Shown piece by piece: positions 8,333-15,689 of a stretch of DNA of 55,135 nucleotides (its first letter is position 1; each line of letters begins with the position of its first letter). The position numbers and the translations under genes are program-made. The notes under the pieces were generated by a model that was not told the DNA's origin, did no database searches, and saw only the letters and a list, made by a program, of their open reading frames with translations. Source of the DNA: SFWF01 sp045539925 (GTDB taxonomy: Bacteria; Bacillota; Clostridia; Oscillospirales; Acutalibacteraceae); assembly GCA_045539925.1 (NCBI GenBank), contig JAZQGH010000197.1, positions 1-55,135 of the forward strand, given 5' to 3'.

Positions 8333-10450
8333 TTATTTTCCTGTGACCCTCTTCTTCAATTCTCTATTTTCATTCAAAGAATGACCACTTTCATCTTTCC
8401 AATACTCCCAACCATTTCTATTTCCACAAAGAAGAACTCCAGCAGAAACACTCAAGGCAGTATAATTTGTTTTTTGAGAAGTAAACAAATAATTCTTAAC
8501 GAAAACAGCACCAGAGTCAGTTTCCTTAACAAACCCTTCTTCAATAAGAGCATTATAAAGGTCATATTGCCATTCGTCGGAACGAGACTCATCATACTTA
8601 ACGATAGTGGATCCTGATTGAACTTCAACGCTACCATCTTCTTCATAAAATGTAGCAATAGCATATATACCATCCCAATCAATGCTTATTTCGTGCTTAA
8701 CTATAACAGCATCGGACGCAGAAACATATGGGTATAATTCAATGATTTGACTGATAAGATCAGTAGTTCTGTCGTCAATAGCTTTAATATTCCACTCAGG
8801 TGTGTTAAGAATTGCCATATTCATAGTTAAATGAGCCGTGTCGGCCAAAATAGCCTTTTTATATTCAAAAGGTTTGTTTTTCATTTTACTATTGTCTGGC
8901 TTAGTAGCTAATGTTAGGTTTCCTAATCTATGCAGGTTCTTTTCATATGTGATTTCATCAACATCAAGCGTGTCTAACCATTCTTTCGTAGGAGTCTGCG
9001 GCATAAGATGCTCTATGCTTAATTTTTTAAGATCGGCAGGAGCAGGATTATTGTGCAATTCTATCTTATCAAAAACAATCCTCAAAGGTACTCTTAAATT
9101 ATAAACATTGGCAGTATTCAAATATGTCCGCAACTGCTCATCGTCAGGCATATAAGCGGATTTTCCACGTTGCTTGTTAATAAGATGTTTTTTGGTATAT
9201 TCGACAATGTTTGAATAGTTACCTTTTGTTTCACACTCACGTAAAACATCTTTCAACAATACAGGGAATAATCTTGTAATATCACTTGTATCAAGTCCGC
9301 ATATAGCCCGTCGAATCAAATAAATATTTACTATTTCAATAATATCTCTAAATTGCTCAAGGGAAACAACGTCATTTCCTTCCTCGTCCTTTAGTTCAAC
9401 AATGGAATAGAGTTCCATAAAGAACGGGGCTGGCATATCAGATAAAATATTCCGGAAATCTTCTAAAGCGGGTCTAATTCTTACATCTATATTCTCAAGC
9501 GGTTTTTTGTAAATAGTATAATGATATTTGGCATATCGAACAAGAACCTTTAAAATTTCCTCAATATTACTACCATTTGCAGTTTCACTAATATACCAAT
9601 TTTTAAAATCGGAGTATACCGCCGAAGTATTTGAAAGAGTTTTTGTTTTACAAGCTAAAAACAACCTGAAAAATGCCTCTAATTTTTTAGAATCATTTGT
9701 AAGATATTCTTCGAGTTTTCGCCAATATGTGTTATAGTATTTTTCTTGCGTGTCACTTTCAATGTCCATTAACAGATAATTTCTTATCAAATCCGACGTA
9801 AAGAGTTTTGCTCCGGTGGAATTTATACTCTCAAATATTTTTTGTGGACTATCTGTTTTGGATACCGGAACACAAACAACATAGAGTTTATCCAACCCAT
9901 CCAGCATCTCATTAAATGAATATTTTGTGTTTAGCTTGGTTAACCGTTCTTTTATCCATACATAATTTTTATAAACATTAGAACTTTTCTTTGATACAGA
10001 ATCGAAATCATCGTTTACGATATGCTGATACACCTGATCATCAGCAATCAAAGGTTTAAGTTTGAACTTGAGCTTGTCATCCACAAACTGATTAGTTAAA
10101 CATTGCGCATCCAACGCCTTTGCACTATCTTCTTCACCGGCTTCTATCATAAGCTTTTTTAAGGCATATAAAATTAAAAAAGTAGTAGTCAATCTTTGCT
10201 GACCGTCAATTACAGAAAACTCACGTGAAAAAGCATTTATCGGAGAATCTAAATAAATCAAAATGCCCAAAAAATGCTTTGGATATTTACCTGACAGAAT
10301 ATACTCATAGTCCTCAAAGTATTGTTTTACCTCTTTATTAGCTGTCCATGTATAATTTCTTTGATACACAGGGATTACAAATTGGCTGCCTATACTCTTG
10401 CGCAAAAAATCTAATAATCCAGTTTTAATCGGAGGCTGTTGATCGTACAT
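8333..10450 (-). CDS. DUF262/HNH/DUF4357 protein, GmrSD-like restriction factor
   Basis: A 705-residue defence-type protein. The N-terminal DUF262 (ParB-like) domain has 'VYQRNYTW' (28-35), 'VIDGQQRLTT' (80-89) and 'FESINSTGAKL' (206-216). A central DUF1524 HNH nuclease has 'SIEHLMPQ' (478-485) and 'LHRLGNLTL' (506-514). The C-terminal end (about 655-690, 'NGWEYWKDESG') matches DUF4357. DUF262 plus DUF1524 defines the GmrSD family of NTP-dependent nucleases, many of which cut modified phage DNA. Both the DGQQR motif and the HNH residues look intact, so it should be active. It sits between an R-M operon and an unknown membrane protein, all on the minus strand. Confidence 0.88.
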   Translation of the reverse strand: MYDQQPPIKTGLLDFLRKSIGSQFVIPVYQRNYTWTANKEVKQYFEDYEYILSGKYPKHFLGILIYLDSPINAFSREFSVIDGQQRLTTTFLILYALKKLMIEAGEEDSAKALDAQCLTNQFVDDKLKFKLKPLIADDQVYQHIVNDDFDSVSKKSSNVYKNYVWIKERLTKLNTKYSFNEMLDGLDKLYVVCVPVSKTDSPQKIFESINSTGAKLFTSDLIRNYLLMDIESDTQEKYYNTYWRKLEEYLTNDSKKLEAFFRLFLACKTKTLSNTSAVYSDFKNWYISETANGSNIEEILKVLVRYAKYHYTIYKKPLENIDVRIRPALEDFRNILSDMPAPFFMELYSIVELKDEEGNDVVSLEQFRDIIEIVNIYLIRRAICGLDTSDITRLFPVLLKDVLRECETKGNYSNIVEYTKKHLINKQRGKSAYMPDDEQLRTYLNTANVYNLRVPLRIVFDKIELHNNPAPADLKKLSIEHLMPQTPTKEWLDTLDVDEITYEKNLHRLGNLTLATKPDNSKMKNKPFEYKKAILADTAHLTMNMAILNTPEWNIKAIDDRTTDLISQIIELYPYVSASDAVIVKHEISIDWDGIYAIATFYEEDGSVEVQSGSTIVKYDESRSDEWQYDLYNALIEEGFVKETDSGAVFVKNYLFTSQKTNYTALSVSAGVLLCGNRNGWEYWKDESGHSLNENRELKKRVTGK

Positions 10451-10594
10451 AGTATGTTTCCTTTCTTATTTTAAATGTCTTAACTGTTGTTTTCCAATGA
10501 ATCTATTTAAAATTCTCTATTATCGTTTCAGAGGAAAAAGTATGAAATACAAGTAATTGCAGTTCGTAGTTTCGGCAAAGCTTTGTTTGTAGGT

Positions 10595-10717
10595 TTATTT
10601 ACTATTTTCAGCTGCCCACTGCATACGATTGTATTTTGAATCGAGCTCTTTGGCGATATTGTCTTTCATAAACACTTTGATGGATGAAAGGCTATCGTAT
10701 TCTTTTACTGCATTTTC
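10595..10717 (-). pseudogene. short in-frame remnant after the membrane-protein stop
   Basis: Directly after the TAA (10718) of the next gene, the same frame stays open for about 40 codons ('EYDSLSSIKVFMKDNIAKEL...') before a TAA at 10595. The text looks protein-like, and there is no start codon with a ribosome site. It may be the tail of a lost mobile-element gene or of a longer version of the upstream gene. The remainder of 10451-10594 shows nothing else. Confidence 0.3.
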
Positions 10718-12235
10718 TTACATTAGGTTTTTTAACCAAGAACAAACGCTTTTGAGCAGACTTATAAAGTTATTCAAAACATTATCATTGATACTAATCA
10801 ATGCTATAATAAGTGATAAAATAGTCACAAACATCATAACCCATTGCAATCTGATATTAGATGCACTACTTCTATATTCAGCAGCATCATTCAACAATGT
10901 AAGAATACTATCTATCTGCTCTTTTGATTTTTTTACACGTTTTGGAACTCCATTCAAACACCGTGAAGAAACAGATCCATCTTTATAAAATTCATGGCGA
11001 AAAGCTTTAGCCTCATCACGTTCGATTGTGTTGCCTGAAAATTCGTTAATAAAGCGATAACTATAATACAACTTCCTATCAACATCAACACGCACTTTCA
11101 GTATTGTTGTATTTTTAGTTTTTCTTATTGCTTTACTTATTTTTTTGTTACATACGGCAATATCACGCTGCGCAACAATGTCTAAAGTGCAAGCCGTCAG
11201 ATATACTGCATAAATATCAGAAATATCGTGATGCGCAATTTCAGGAAGATGGTTGTCTATAGAGTATTTGCCACCGCAATATGCCGCCAATCGTATACCT
11301 TCAAAATTACTCAATTTGTAATCCCAACAAACACAAGCATTGTAAGTTGGAGCATAATCAGCGGCTCTATCAAACATTATACTATTCCAAAACCCAAGAT
11401 TACGATCTTCTTTGTTAGGGCGAATATTTGTTGAATAAGTTTCAAAAACTGGCGGGAAAATATTATCTTTAAAGAAGTTGATTTTAAAATATTTTCTCAG
11501 TTCTTTTAAAGCATCCCATTTTAATTTTGAAATAAGTTTGTAAAGGTTTTTTTCACGAGTGTTATTTCCTTCGAAAAAAGCCATCCCGAATTTTTTCGGT
11601 TTGTACCAAGGCACATTAAATTGCCTACATACTTCTTTATACCCTGCATATTCATTTTTACAAATTTGATTTAATAAAGCATTAAATTCTTTGCTAATAT
11701 AAAGCCGATACTTTACCACAAGAAATGTTGGTGATAAATTCATCAAAGAAATTTGAACATGAGGACAATATTTTTTCAAATTTTTATCCTTTATAAATTC
11801 AACTGTTAATATGTGAGAAAAAGCATGACCATCAAATATTTCAGCCAAATTATCCAGTTTTCTAATATCTTTATTATTTCTCCACACGCCAAACGGATTC
11901 ACCTTGTTTTTAGAAACACACTTCTTAACTTCTTTAAGAAACGACTCCACATTTTCTTTAGGAAGATAATCAAAAACATCCAAATAATCCAGTTTCACAA
12001 AACCTTCTTCGACCTTTTTATTTATATAATCGAATCCAGCTGGCATCTTATCAGATATCCTACTTGAAAAAGGATCTTCATGCTCTTTTAAACTGTGTGT
12101 CTCAATTTCTGATAGCGGAATGAGTTTTTCAAATTTTGGTCGTATACTTTTATATGTGCAGTATGTAATTTCTGCAAGTTTATCAGAAAGTGGTTTATAA
12201 TATCGATCAAAAACTTTGTTGTACGATAATCTCAT
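10718..12235 (-). CDS. unrecognised protein with C-terminal membrane anchor
   Basis: I do not recognise this 505-residue protein. ATG 12235 with GGAGG 7 bases upstream is preferred over the longer frame from 12319, which has no ribosome site. The body is a Lys/Tyr/Phe-rich, apparently soluble region of about 430 residues. It ends in a short helical segment and one clear transmembrane helix ('LQWVMMFVTILSLIIALISI'), with about 25 residues after it. It lies between a GmrSD-like gene and excisionase-like genes inside an AT-rich defence island, so a role in phage defence is possible. That is inference from position only; no catalytic motif is visible. TATAAT on the minus strand near 12260 may be its own promoter. 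Confidence 0.75.
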   Translation of the reverse strand: MRLSYNKVFDRYYKPLSDKLAEITYCTYKSIRPKFEKLIPLSEIETHSLKEHEDPFSSRISDKMPAGFDYINKKVEEGFVKLDYLDVFDYLPKENVESFLKEVKKCVSKNKVNPFGVWRNNKDIRKLDNLAEIFDGHAFSHILTVEFIKDKNLKKYCPHVQISLMNLSPTFLVVKYRLYISKEFNALLNQICKNEYAGYKEVCRQFNVPWYKPKKFGMAFFEGNNTREKNLYKLISKLKWDALKELRKYFKINFFKDNIFPPVFETYSTNIRPNKEDRNLGFWNSIMFDRAADYAPTYNACVCWDYKLSNFEGIRLAAYCGGKYSIDNHLPEIAHHDISDIYAVYLTACTLDIVAQRDIAVCNKKISKAIRKTKNTTILKVRVDVDRKLYYSYRFINEFSGNTIERDEAKAFRHEFYKDGSVSSRCLNGVPKRVKKSKEQIDSILTLLNDAAEYRSSASNIRLQWVMMFVTILSLIIALISINDNVLNNFISLLKSVCSWLKNLM

Positions 12236-12304
12236 TATACATCCTCCCCGTTTAGACATATTATAACATACTCGTAAAAATAAATAAACCCCAATATAAC
12301 TTGT

Positions 12305-12327
12305 GGCGGCAAGGGTCACTTGCCGCC
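12305..12327. terminator. hairpin overlapping the end of the HTH gene
   Basis: A 9-bp GC-rich stem (12305-12313 with 12319-12327) includes the last codons and stop of the upstream HTH gene. There is no T-run, so it may be a weak terminator or an mRNA-end stabiliser. Confidence 0.4.
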
Positions 12328-12882
12328 GGTTTCTTTGAAGAACTTTTGTAGGAGTTTGATGTGCTTATCGGACATTTGGGAGATGGTGTAACCATAGGAA
12401 CAGTATAAGTCGATGAGCCAAAGTTTTGGGACTATTTTTGTGGTTTGGGTTTGGACGGACTTCAGGTGGCCTTGGCGGAGCCAGCGATTGACGGTGTTAT
12501 CGGTATAGCCTGTGGTGGCGATGACCTTCGGGACGGTGAGTGCATCGGGGACGGTTTCGAATTCCTGTTCGAGCCACGGGCGGAAGCCGACGGGCAGAGA
12601 GGAAGGAAATCCTGTTTTGCGTGGTCGGGGTTTGCGCGTGCCGCCATACTTTGCGGTTGAGAACTCGGCGTGGGGTGTGACATATTTTTCGGGGTGTTTG
12701 GTTGAGTCCTCTATGTAGGTGAGCAGGTCTTCTTTCAGTACGGTATATTTTCTTGTTCTCTTTCCGGTGTTCTGGCATTTGATGAAGCCGTTGTTAAGCA
12801 TCCAAGCGCATTTTCGTTTACTGATATGCAAGGCACACCGCACTTGTTCTCCTGACAGGACTTGCGGTAAGCTGCTCAACAT
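12316..12882 (-). CDS. double-HTH DNA-binding protein, excisionase-like
   Basis: A 188-residue protein with two excisionase/MerR-like winged HTH regions: one at about 8-55 ('LSGEQVRCALHISKRKCAWMLNNGFIK') and one at about 113-155 ('VPKVIATTGYTDNTVNRWLRQGHLKS'). A basic Pro/Arg-rich linker joins them. It overlaps the following small HTH gene by 7 bases, so the two form one unit. Its composition is clearly more GC-rich than the defence genes beside it. Placed next to a probable attachment site, it is a reasonable candidate for a recombination directionality or regulatory factor of the element. The family is not named. Confidence 0.65.
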   Translation of the reverse strand: MLSSLPQVLSGEQVRCALHISKRKCAWMLNNGFIKCQNTGKRTRKYTVLKEDLLTYIEDSTKHPEKYVTPHAEFSTAKYGGTRKPRPRKTGFPSSLPVGFRPWLEQEFETVPDALTVPKVIATTGYTDNTVNRWLRQGHLKSVQTQTTKIVPKLWLIDLYCSYGYTISQMSDKHIKLLQKFFKETGGK

Positions 12883-13133
12883 TTCTTATCACCTCGGATT
12901 GTATACCGTTTGCCTTTATCGTTTGCGGTCTTGACGAGGTAATCAATGAAGGCGTCTTTGGTGAATATATAACCGCCCTTGTATGTATAGGATTCGATTC
13001 CACCGTTTTTGAGTGCGGCGTAGATAGTGTTTTTACCAACGGGCGACCACCGTGCTGCTTTCATTGGTGTTAAGATATCGGGGCATTTTTTGAGCATCTT
13101 TTCGTATGCTTCTCTTTGTTTTTCTTGATTCAT
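12876..13133 (-). CDS. small excisionase/AlpA-like HTH protein
   Basis: About 85 residues. 'LTPMKAARWSPVGKNTIYAALKNGGIES' followed by 'YIFTKDAFIDYL' is the layout of excisionase-type DNA-binding proteins (helix-turn-helix, then a wing with the target-facing strand). ATG 13133 has AAGGAG 8 bases upstream; the longer frame from 13196 lacks one. It is first in a two-gene unit running away from the attachment site, the usual place for xis. Whether it controls excision is inferred. Confidence 0.65.
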   Translation of the reverse strand: MNQEKQREAYEKMLKKCPDILTPMKAARWSPVGKNTIYAALKNGGIESYTYKGGYIFTKDAFIDYLVKTANDKGKRYTIRGDKKC

Positions 13134-13308
13134 TTTAATTCTCCTTATGTGTATTCGCCCGAGAATCGCCAAAGGAGTTTTATTGTTTTCTCGCATCTAT
13201 CTCGCAAATTTCTTGCAAAAAATCATTAGTTTTTCAATTTCTCGCAGAACAGATGGAAATATTGCGGTTTTCAGGGACGGAGAGGGGCGGTGCGGTAGAT
13301 ACTGCCTT

Positions 13309-13367
13309 TTGCTCGAAATCAGTTAGGGAGCAATCCCCCGCGAGTTCGAATCTCGCCGTCTCCGCCA
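13309..13367 (+). tRNA. 3' fragment of a tRNA-Ser gene, probable attR
   Basis: The sequence folds as the 3' half of a class II serine tRNA: anticodon loop CTCGAAA (anticodon CGA), 3' anticodon strand, long variable arm (AGGGA/TCCCC), T-arm GCGAG-TTCGAAT-CTCGC, acceptor strand and CCA. The matching 5' anticodon strand is absent. A GGAGAGG 88 bases from the end could pair 6 of 7 with the acceptor, but no proper D-arm or U33 follows. So this is a truncated copy, as left at one end of an element that integrated into tRNA-Ser. The intact tRNA would lie to the left of the window. A decayed tRNA gene is the alternative. Confidence 0.6.
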
Positions 13368-13410
13368 AATTTAAAGGAATCAGACCGTAAGGTTTGGTTC
13401 CTTTAAATTT
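13367..13410 (+). terminator. terminator after the tRNA-Ser fragment
   Basis: A stem of about 20 bp (13367-13386 with 13391-13410, one or two mismatches) with a GTAA loop directly follows CCA. It is probably the original terminator of the tRNA gene. From here to 13656 I see no gene, only a GC-rich imperfect hairpin near 13440-13500 that partly mirrors the T-arm. Confidence 0.65.
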
Positions 13411-13656
13411 TAATCGTTTTTAGGTGAGATTCGAAAAGGAGAGAGCGTAGCGGAAGAAACGCGTCCAGCGGACGGTTTTCGCCGAGTCGATAGTTATAAC
13501 ACACTTTTTACTGCTTGGAAGCAAGGTAAAAGTTTTTAGATCCTTGAGACCCAACGTTTATAAGATGGTTTGTTTGGTCTGAGCGAAAATTTGACAACAA
13601 TAATTGCAATGATGTTGATAAACAATCAAATTTTAATAATCGTTATAACACAAAAA

Positions 13657-13684
13657 AGTCCCGCTTCTGATTTGAAGCGGGACT
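13657..13684 (-). terminator. terminator of the zinc-ribbon gene
   Basis: An 11-bp perfect stem (13657-13667 with 13674-13684) is followed on the minus strand by a T-run. It lies 32 bases past the stop of the zinc-ribbon membrane protein. Confidence 0.8.
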
Positions 13685-13716
13685 GATATGTTAAAACGTT
13701 GAGCAATAGTATCAAA

Positions 13717-14091
13717 TTAAAGGGAAAAGGTATCTATAAAGAAGAGGGGCATAATCATCGCGACAATACCCAGCGCAAGAAAAACTATCTGCAATACTAC
13801 TGATATTACCGAGCAGATTATTCCCGCGGTAAAATGATATTTTTTCCATACTCCTTTACCGTCGTTTGCCCTGAAAACGATTGCCATAATAATGCTGACC
13901 AGTGCGCAAGGTATTCCCACCCCCGTCCAGCAAAGAATAAGGGACGCAATACCTGCGACCAGCGGTATGTACATAAATATATCCAACGGATCTGAGCTTT
14001 TTGTATTTTTTAATGGCTCCAGCTTTGCTCCGCATTTTACACAGATTACTGCCTTTTCGTCTACTTGGTTTCCGCAGTTTGGACAAAACAT
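13717..14091 (-). CDS. zinc-ribbon membrane protein, DUF4190-like
   Basis: A 124-residue protein with an N-terminal zinc ribbon 'MFCPNCGNQ...CVKCGAK' (two CxxC pairs), a short linker, and a hydrophobic part with about three transmembrane segments. The layout matches Firmicutes zinc-ribbon/DUF4190-type proteins of unknown function. ATG 14091 is chosen because GGGAGA lies about 8 bases upstream; the earlier ATG would put the ribbon ten residues in. It stands alone, divergent from the NERD gene. Confidence 0.75.
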   Translation of the reverse strand: MFCPNCGNQVDEKAVICVKCGAKLEPLKNTKSSDPLDIFMYIPLVAGIASLILCWTGVGIPCALVSIIMAIVFRANDGKGVWKKYHFTAGIICSVISVVLQIVFLALGIVAMIMPLFFIDTFSL

Positions 14092-14202
14092 AAGATCATC
14101 TCCCTTTATGTATTTTATCACAAAAACCGATTTATGTAAAGTTTTTGTCGAAAAAAGTGATGTTCTGTGGTATGATATTAAAAAACCTTTGAAGGGGTAC
14201 TT

Positions 14203-14946
14203 ATGGCAAAAATCATTTCGAGACCCAGTGCTCTGAGGCAGGAATACACAGGGCTTATAAAACGAATTAAAAGGGCTTTACTGTTTGCTGCTTTCTTTGT
14301 GATTGTGGCAATTATCTGCAGTATTATTATGAATACCGAAAGGCTGTTTTCGGTAGGCCTTATAGTACTCGGCATATCTATAGCAGGCTTTATTCTCAGC
14401 ATTATCTTTGCCGCACTGCGCCACACAGACGCTTCGGTTATAAAGGCAGGTATTGAGGGTGAAAACGCTACGGCAGATATAATAGCCACTCTGCCTGACG
14501 GATATTTTGGTTTTCTTAACACGGTCGTGACCTGTGACGGCAAAAAGAGTGAGCTTGATACGGTGGTAATAGGTCCCTCGGGGGTCTTTATAATTGAGAC
14601 CAAAAACCGCAAAGGCTATATACGCGGCAGTCACACCGCTGACAAATGGACCCAAACAAAAATTGGTCGGGGCGGTAGTGAATATCATAATGAATTTTAC
14701 AGTCCCGTAAAGCAGGTAGGTACCCACATATTCAGACTTGCGCGTTTTCTGCGGAGAAACGGAGTTCCTGTGCATATATCGGGTATAGTATATTTTTCGG
14801 GTGCAGATAAGGTTGAATTGTGGGGAAAAGAGGGAGAAATCCCTGTTATTACAAACGAAAAACAGCTTAAAAAATATATTCTCAAAGGGAACGAAGACTT
14901 AAAGCCCACCCTTATTTCAAAAATATGCAGTTTACTGAGTCAATAA
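14203..14946 (+). CDS. NERD-domain membrane protein
   Basis: A 247-residue protein with two transmembrane helices (about 25-45 and 50-72) and a cytosolic NERD (nuclease-related) domain. The domain shows 'IKAGIEGENATADIIATLP', 'SELDTVVIGPSGVFIIETKNRKG' and 'QVGTHIFRLARFL'. The Glu...Asp...Glu-Thr-Lys arrangement resembles the PD-(D/E)xK fold. Membrane-anchored NERD proteins are common in Firmicutes; their substrate is not established. A monocistronic transcript is likely, with divergent neighbours on the left and gene remnants on the right. Confidence 0.85.
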   Translation: MAKIISRPSALRQEYTGLIKRIKRALLFAAFFVIVAIICSIIMNTERLFSVGLIVLGISIAGFILSIIFAALRHTDASVIKAGIEGENATADIIATLPDGYFGFLNTVVTCDGKKSELDTVVIGPSGVFIIETKNRKGYIRGSHTADKWTQTKIGRGGSEYHNEFYSPVKQVGTHIFRLARFLRRNGVPVHISGIVYFSGADKVELWGKEGEIPVITNEKQLKKYILKGNEDLKPTLISKICSLLSQ

Positions 14947-14991
14947 TACCAAAGAAAACTCCTTTGCCGCTGTGTAAAGGTGTTTTTTCAT

Positions 14992-15237
14992 TTATTTACC
15001 ATAATAGGCGTTTAAATACATCTGCTTAATTTCGCTCATAAGGGGATAGCGGGGATTTGCACCTGTACACTGATCGTCAGATGCCTTTTCAACCATATCG
15101 TCAAGACGGCTTAGGAAATCAGCCTCATCAATGCCGTAATCCTTAAAAGATTCCTTAATACCAACTTTAGCTTTAAGTTGATTGATAGCTTTGATAAGGT
15201 TTTCAAGCTTGTCCTCACCGATTTTGAGCTTGACCTT
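14992..15237 (-). pseudogene. adhE: 3' remnant of bifunctional aldehyde/alcohol dehydrogenase adhE
   Basis: The last 80 or so codons encode 'KAINQLKAKVGI...YGIDEADFLSRLDDM...ASDDQCTGANPRYPLMSEIKQMYL', which is the conserved C-terminus of AdhE (normally about 870 residues). Upstream of about 15237 the similarity stops abruptly and the opposite strand becomes coding-like for a different enzyme. There is no start codon or catalytic part, so this is a non-functional fragment. Confidence 0.8.
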
Positions 15238-15475
15238 TCCAAGATGAGTGACGAGTACAAGGAGGCTTCTAAGAAGCTGATAAAGACCTACAAGCAGTAC
15301 GGTGTGGTGTTTCACAAGGGTGATTTCTATAAACTGGCATCCATCTTCAAGGGACAGCACAGCGCATTCCAGTTTGTTTCTGTTGATAAGAATACCGTTA
15401 TTGTAATGATGTATAACATTCAGGGCAAGGAGATACTTTTATGAACCTTGGTATCTTCCAGAACTATGACCACTA
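15238..15475 (+). pseudogene. 3' remnant of GH36 alpha-galactosidase
   Basis: From 15241 the plus strand reads 'KMSDEYKEASKKLIKTYKQYG...FHKGDFYKLASIFKG...AFQFVSVDKNTVIV', the C-terminal region of GH36 alpha-galactosidases (ending past the 'GDFYRL-SPF' and 'VS-DKSEALV' blocks). The frame stops at 15444. A shifted frame continues 'MNLGIFQNYDHY' to 15475, resembling the end of the same family. It starts exactly where the adhE remnant stops, so the two fragments are joined back to back. Confidence 0.7.
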
Positions 15476-15519
15476 CTAGATAAGCGAAATGAGAGTCTTC
15501 AAAAAGATTTAACTAAATG

Positions 15520-15574
15520 CAACAATAAGCGGGAGAATGTGACCTTTTAAATCACATTCTCCCGCTTATTGTTG
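15520..15574. terminator. long perfect hairpin after the gene remnants
   Basis: A 23-bp perfect stem (15520-15542 with 15552-15574) encloses a 9-base loop. It probably was the terminator of one of the lost genes. Bases 15575-15689 contain only the leader of the next gene. Confidence 0.7.
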
Positions 15575-15689
15575 TCTGTTTTCAAAATCCACCTTTTTAA
15601 AATCATGTTCGAATATCTCGCTCTACCCTAGTTCTTACGGATTGACTTTCAGGATTAGTGGTTTTATAATAGAATTGAGGTGGTATGAT

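Noticed and set aside
13279..13367. An intact 88-nt tRNA (Ser or Sec) using the GGAGAGG at 13279
   Set aside because: The acceptor pairs 6 of 7, but the anticodon stem does not pair, U33 is absent with that register, and there is no UCA anticodon for Sec. A 3' fragment is the better reading.
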